Assembly (NCBI GenBank): GCA_016234115.1
Contig: JACRHD010000066.1
Coordinates: 1 to 63,751, forward strand
Length of the DNA: 63,751 nucleotides
Source of the DNA: Nitrospirota bacterium
Lineage (GTDB): Bacteria; Nitrospirota; Thermodesulfovibrionia; UBA6902
Direction of reading: 5' to 3'
The translations under genes and the position numbers were made by a program. Below the pieces are notes generated by a model, which ran no database searches, was not told the DNA's origin, and was given only the letters and a program-made list of their open reading frames with translations. Each line of letters starts with the position of its first letter. Position 1 is the first letter of the stretch. Below, piece by piece: positions 62,994 to 63,751 of the stretch.

Positions 62994-63069
62994 GCCGATG
63001 TAGCTCAGTTGGCAGAGCATCTGATTTGTAATCAGAGGGTCGGGGGTTCAAATCCCTTCATCGGCTCCA
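62994..63069 (+). tRNA. tRNA-Thr (TGT anticodon)
   Basis: A full cloverleaf: acceptor GCCGATG with CATCGGC, D-loop TAGCTCAGTTGGCAGAGC, anticodon stem CTGAT and ATCAG around TTTGTAA, T-arm GGGGGTTCAAATCCC. The CCA end is encoded (63067-63069). It occupies the thrU position of a tufB-type operon. Confidence 0.96.
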
Positions 63070-63073
63070 GAAA

Positions 63074-63144
63074 AGACAGTGACAAGTGACGGGTAACGAG
63101 TGACGGGAAAAAACTCGTTACTCGTTACTGATTACTCGTCACTG
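63074..63144. repeat. Inverted heptad arrays in the tRNA-Thr/tRNA-Tyr spacer
   Basis: GTGACAA, GTGACGG, GTAACGA, GTGACGG on the left, and CTCGTTA, CTCGTTA, CTGATTA, CTCGTCA on the right. The two arms are complementary and could form a long hairpin in the tRNA precursor. Confidence 0.88.
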
Positions 63145-63150
63145 CAGTTA

Positions 63151-63235
63151 GGAGAGGTTCCCGAGCGGCCAAAGGGAGCAGACTGTAAATCTGCCGGCGA
63201 AGCCTACGGAGGTTCGAATCCTCCCCTCTCCACCA
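63151..63235 (+). tRNA. tRNA-Tyr (GTA anticodon)
   Basis: A class II tRNA with a long variable arm. Acceptor GGAGAGG pairs with CCTCTCC; the anticodon loop carries CTGTAAA; T-loop GGTTCGAATCC; CCA is encoded. Confidence 0.96.
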
Positions 63236-63258
63236 GTGATTTCGCGCCGTGAAATCGC

Positions 63259-63292
63259 AATTTGAGATTTGAAATTTCAAATTTGAAATTTT
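63259..63292. repeat. Heptad array in the tRNA-Tyr/tRNA-Gly spacer
   Basis: TTTGAGA, TTTGAAA, TTTCAAA, TTTGAAA, TTTTCAG. AT-rich and self-complementary. Confidence 0.8.
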
Positions 63293-63299
63293 CAGGAGT

Positions 63300-63374
63300 G
63301 CGGGAGTAGCTCAGTGGTAGAGCGTCAGCCTTCCAAGCTGAGGGTCGCGGGTTCGAATCCCGTTTCCCGCTCCA
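63300..63374 (+). tRNA. tRNA-Gly (TCC anticodon)
   Basis: Acceptor GCGGGAG pairs with TTCCCGC (one G-U pair); D-loop TAGCTCAGTGGTAGAGC; anticodon loop CTTCCAA; T-loop GGGTTCGAATCCC; CCA encoded. Confidence 0.95.
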
Positions 63375-63375
63375 T

Positions 63376-63407
63376 GTTTTGAATTTGAGATTTCAAATTT
63401 GAAATTA
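63376..63407. repeat. Heptad array in the tRNA-Gly/tRNA-Thr spacer
   Basis: TTTGAAT, TTGAGAT, TTCAAAT, TTGAAAT. Similar to the previous spacer array. Confidence 0.75.
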
Positions 63408-63414
63408 TAAAGGC

Positions 63415-63487
63415 GCCCATGTAGCTCAGTCGGCAGAGCACATCCTTGGTAAGGATGAGGTCACCGGTTCGATCCCGGTCATGGGCT
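63415..63487 (+). tRNA. tRNA-Thr (GGT anticodon)
   Basis: Acceptor GCCCATG pairs with CATGGGC; anticodon stem CATCC and GGATG around TTGGTAA; T-loop CGGTTCGATCCCG. CCA is not encoded, unlike in the other three tRNAs. About 130 bp of AT-rich spacer follows before tuf. Confidence 0.95.
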
Positions 63488-63619
63488 TGGTAAAATATGT
63501 TAATCATTAATCGTTATTTGTTGATTGCACCAAATAACGCGGGGTGACTTTTTTATAGCGAATAACATATAACATATAATTAATTTATTTATAACGAATG
63601 ACGAAAAACGGGAGGACTT

Positions 63620-63751
63620 ATGGCGAAGGCAAAATTTGAGAGAACGAAGCCGCATGTAAACGTAGGGACGATAGGGCACGTAGACCACGGCAAGACGTCG
63701 CTGACGGCGGCGATAACGAAGTATCTGGCGATGAAAGGTAAGGCGACGTAC
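63620..63751 (+). CDS. tuf: Elongation factor Tu, 5' part (cut by window edge)
   Basis: 44 codons beginning [20 protein letters not shown], then [16 protein letters not shown], which contains the G1 loop GHVDHGKTS. It carries aminoacyl-tRNA to the ribosome. GGGAGGACTT precedes the ATG. Its place behind Thr-Tyr-Gly-Thr tRNA genes is the classic tufB arrangement. The reading frame is open to the window end. Confidence 0.98.
   Translation, partial: MAKAKFERTKPHVNVGTIGHVDHGKTSLTAAITKYLAMKGKATY

Overview
The window is 63.7 kb of gene-dense bacterial chromosome. The gene set points to an anaerobic, probably sulfur-metabolising member of the Nitrospirota (Thermodesulfovibrionia-like). This placement is an inference from four things: a dissimilatory-type ATP sulfurylase (sat), a selenocysteine-containing NAD(P)-linked formate dehydrogenase with NuoE/NuoF-like partners, PEP-CTERM and CFI-box-CTERM secreted proteins, and an ebo metabolite cluster. 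No rRNA is present to confirm it. The left edge is intergenic; the right edge cuts the tuf gene after 44 codons.

Layout. 178-11819 (minus strand): sat, adk, a stand-alone MshEN-like protein, aspS, a 23S/16S pseudouridine synthase, a glycine-zipper lipoprotein, guaA, a small membrane protein, argS and a HAD phosphatase. 12012-17094 (plus): rplU-rpmA, obgE, proB, uvrC. 17192-21832 (plus): a Type IIG restriction-modification gene whose C-terminal piece is separated from the body by a roughly 700-bp cassette carrying a 60-aa ORF, a DUF4258 gene and a DUF2283 gene. 21946-24669 (plus): a phosphotransferase-fold kinase, an inositol-monophosphatase-like enzyme, and an RRM protein followed in the same frame by a Cys-rich reading frame. 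24793-30430 (minus): the formate dehydrogenase operon. Its large subunit looks broken but is one selenoprotein: the in-frame UGA is followed by a fdhF-like SECIS hairpin. 31014-37128 (plus): secreted proteins (PEP-CTERM, PKD plus alpha-toroid, YdjY, second alpha-toroid). 37180-42727 (plus): a compact ebo cluster in the order eboD-A-B-E-F-C, with eboC frameshifted. 42941-49195 (plus): a Zn-ribbon regulator, two lipoproteins, a CFI-box protease and an orphan. 49284-50455 (minus): secG and tpiA. 50557-57895: bioA, a small minus-strand ORF, purL, purF. 57892-58941 (minus): two type IV pilins. 59254-62768 (plus): a peptide ABC importer (binding protein and two permeases). 62994-63751 (plus): tRNA-Thr(TGT), Tyr(GTA), Gly(TCC), Thr(GGT) and tuf, the same order as the E. 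coli tufB operon.

The most unusual property of the window is not a gene. Degenerate tandem arrays with a 7-nt period (for example TCACTCG, GAGTTCA, AACTCCA, TTAACTC, CCCTTGC, GAAATTT) occur at more than twenty places. They lie between genes, in three tRNA spacers, in stop-codon regions and, in frame, inside aspS, guaA, argS, purL (three times), bioA and a kinase. Because 7 and 3 are coprime, each such array encodes the same heptapeptide in all three frames (SLVTRHS for TCACTCG). The arrays seen inside genes are only those that are free of stop codons on the coding strand. Several families of short palindromic repeats (TAGGGGC type, TCATTCCCG type, CAGCCACTGATT type and others) are also scattered through the intergenic DNA.
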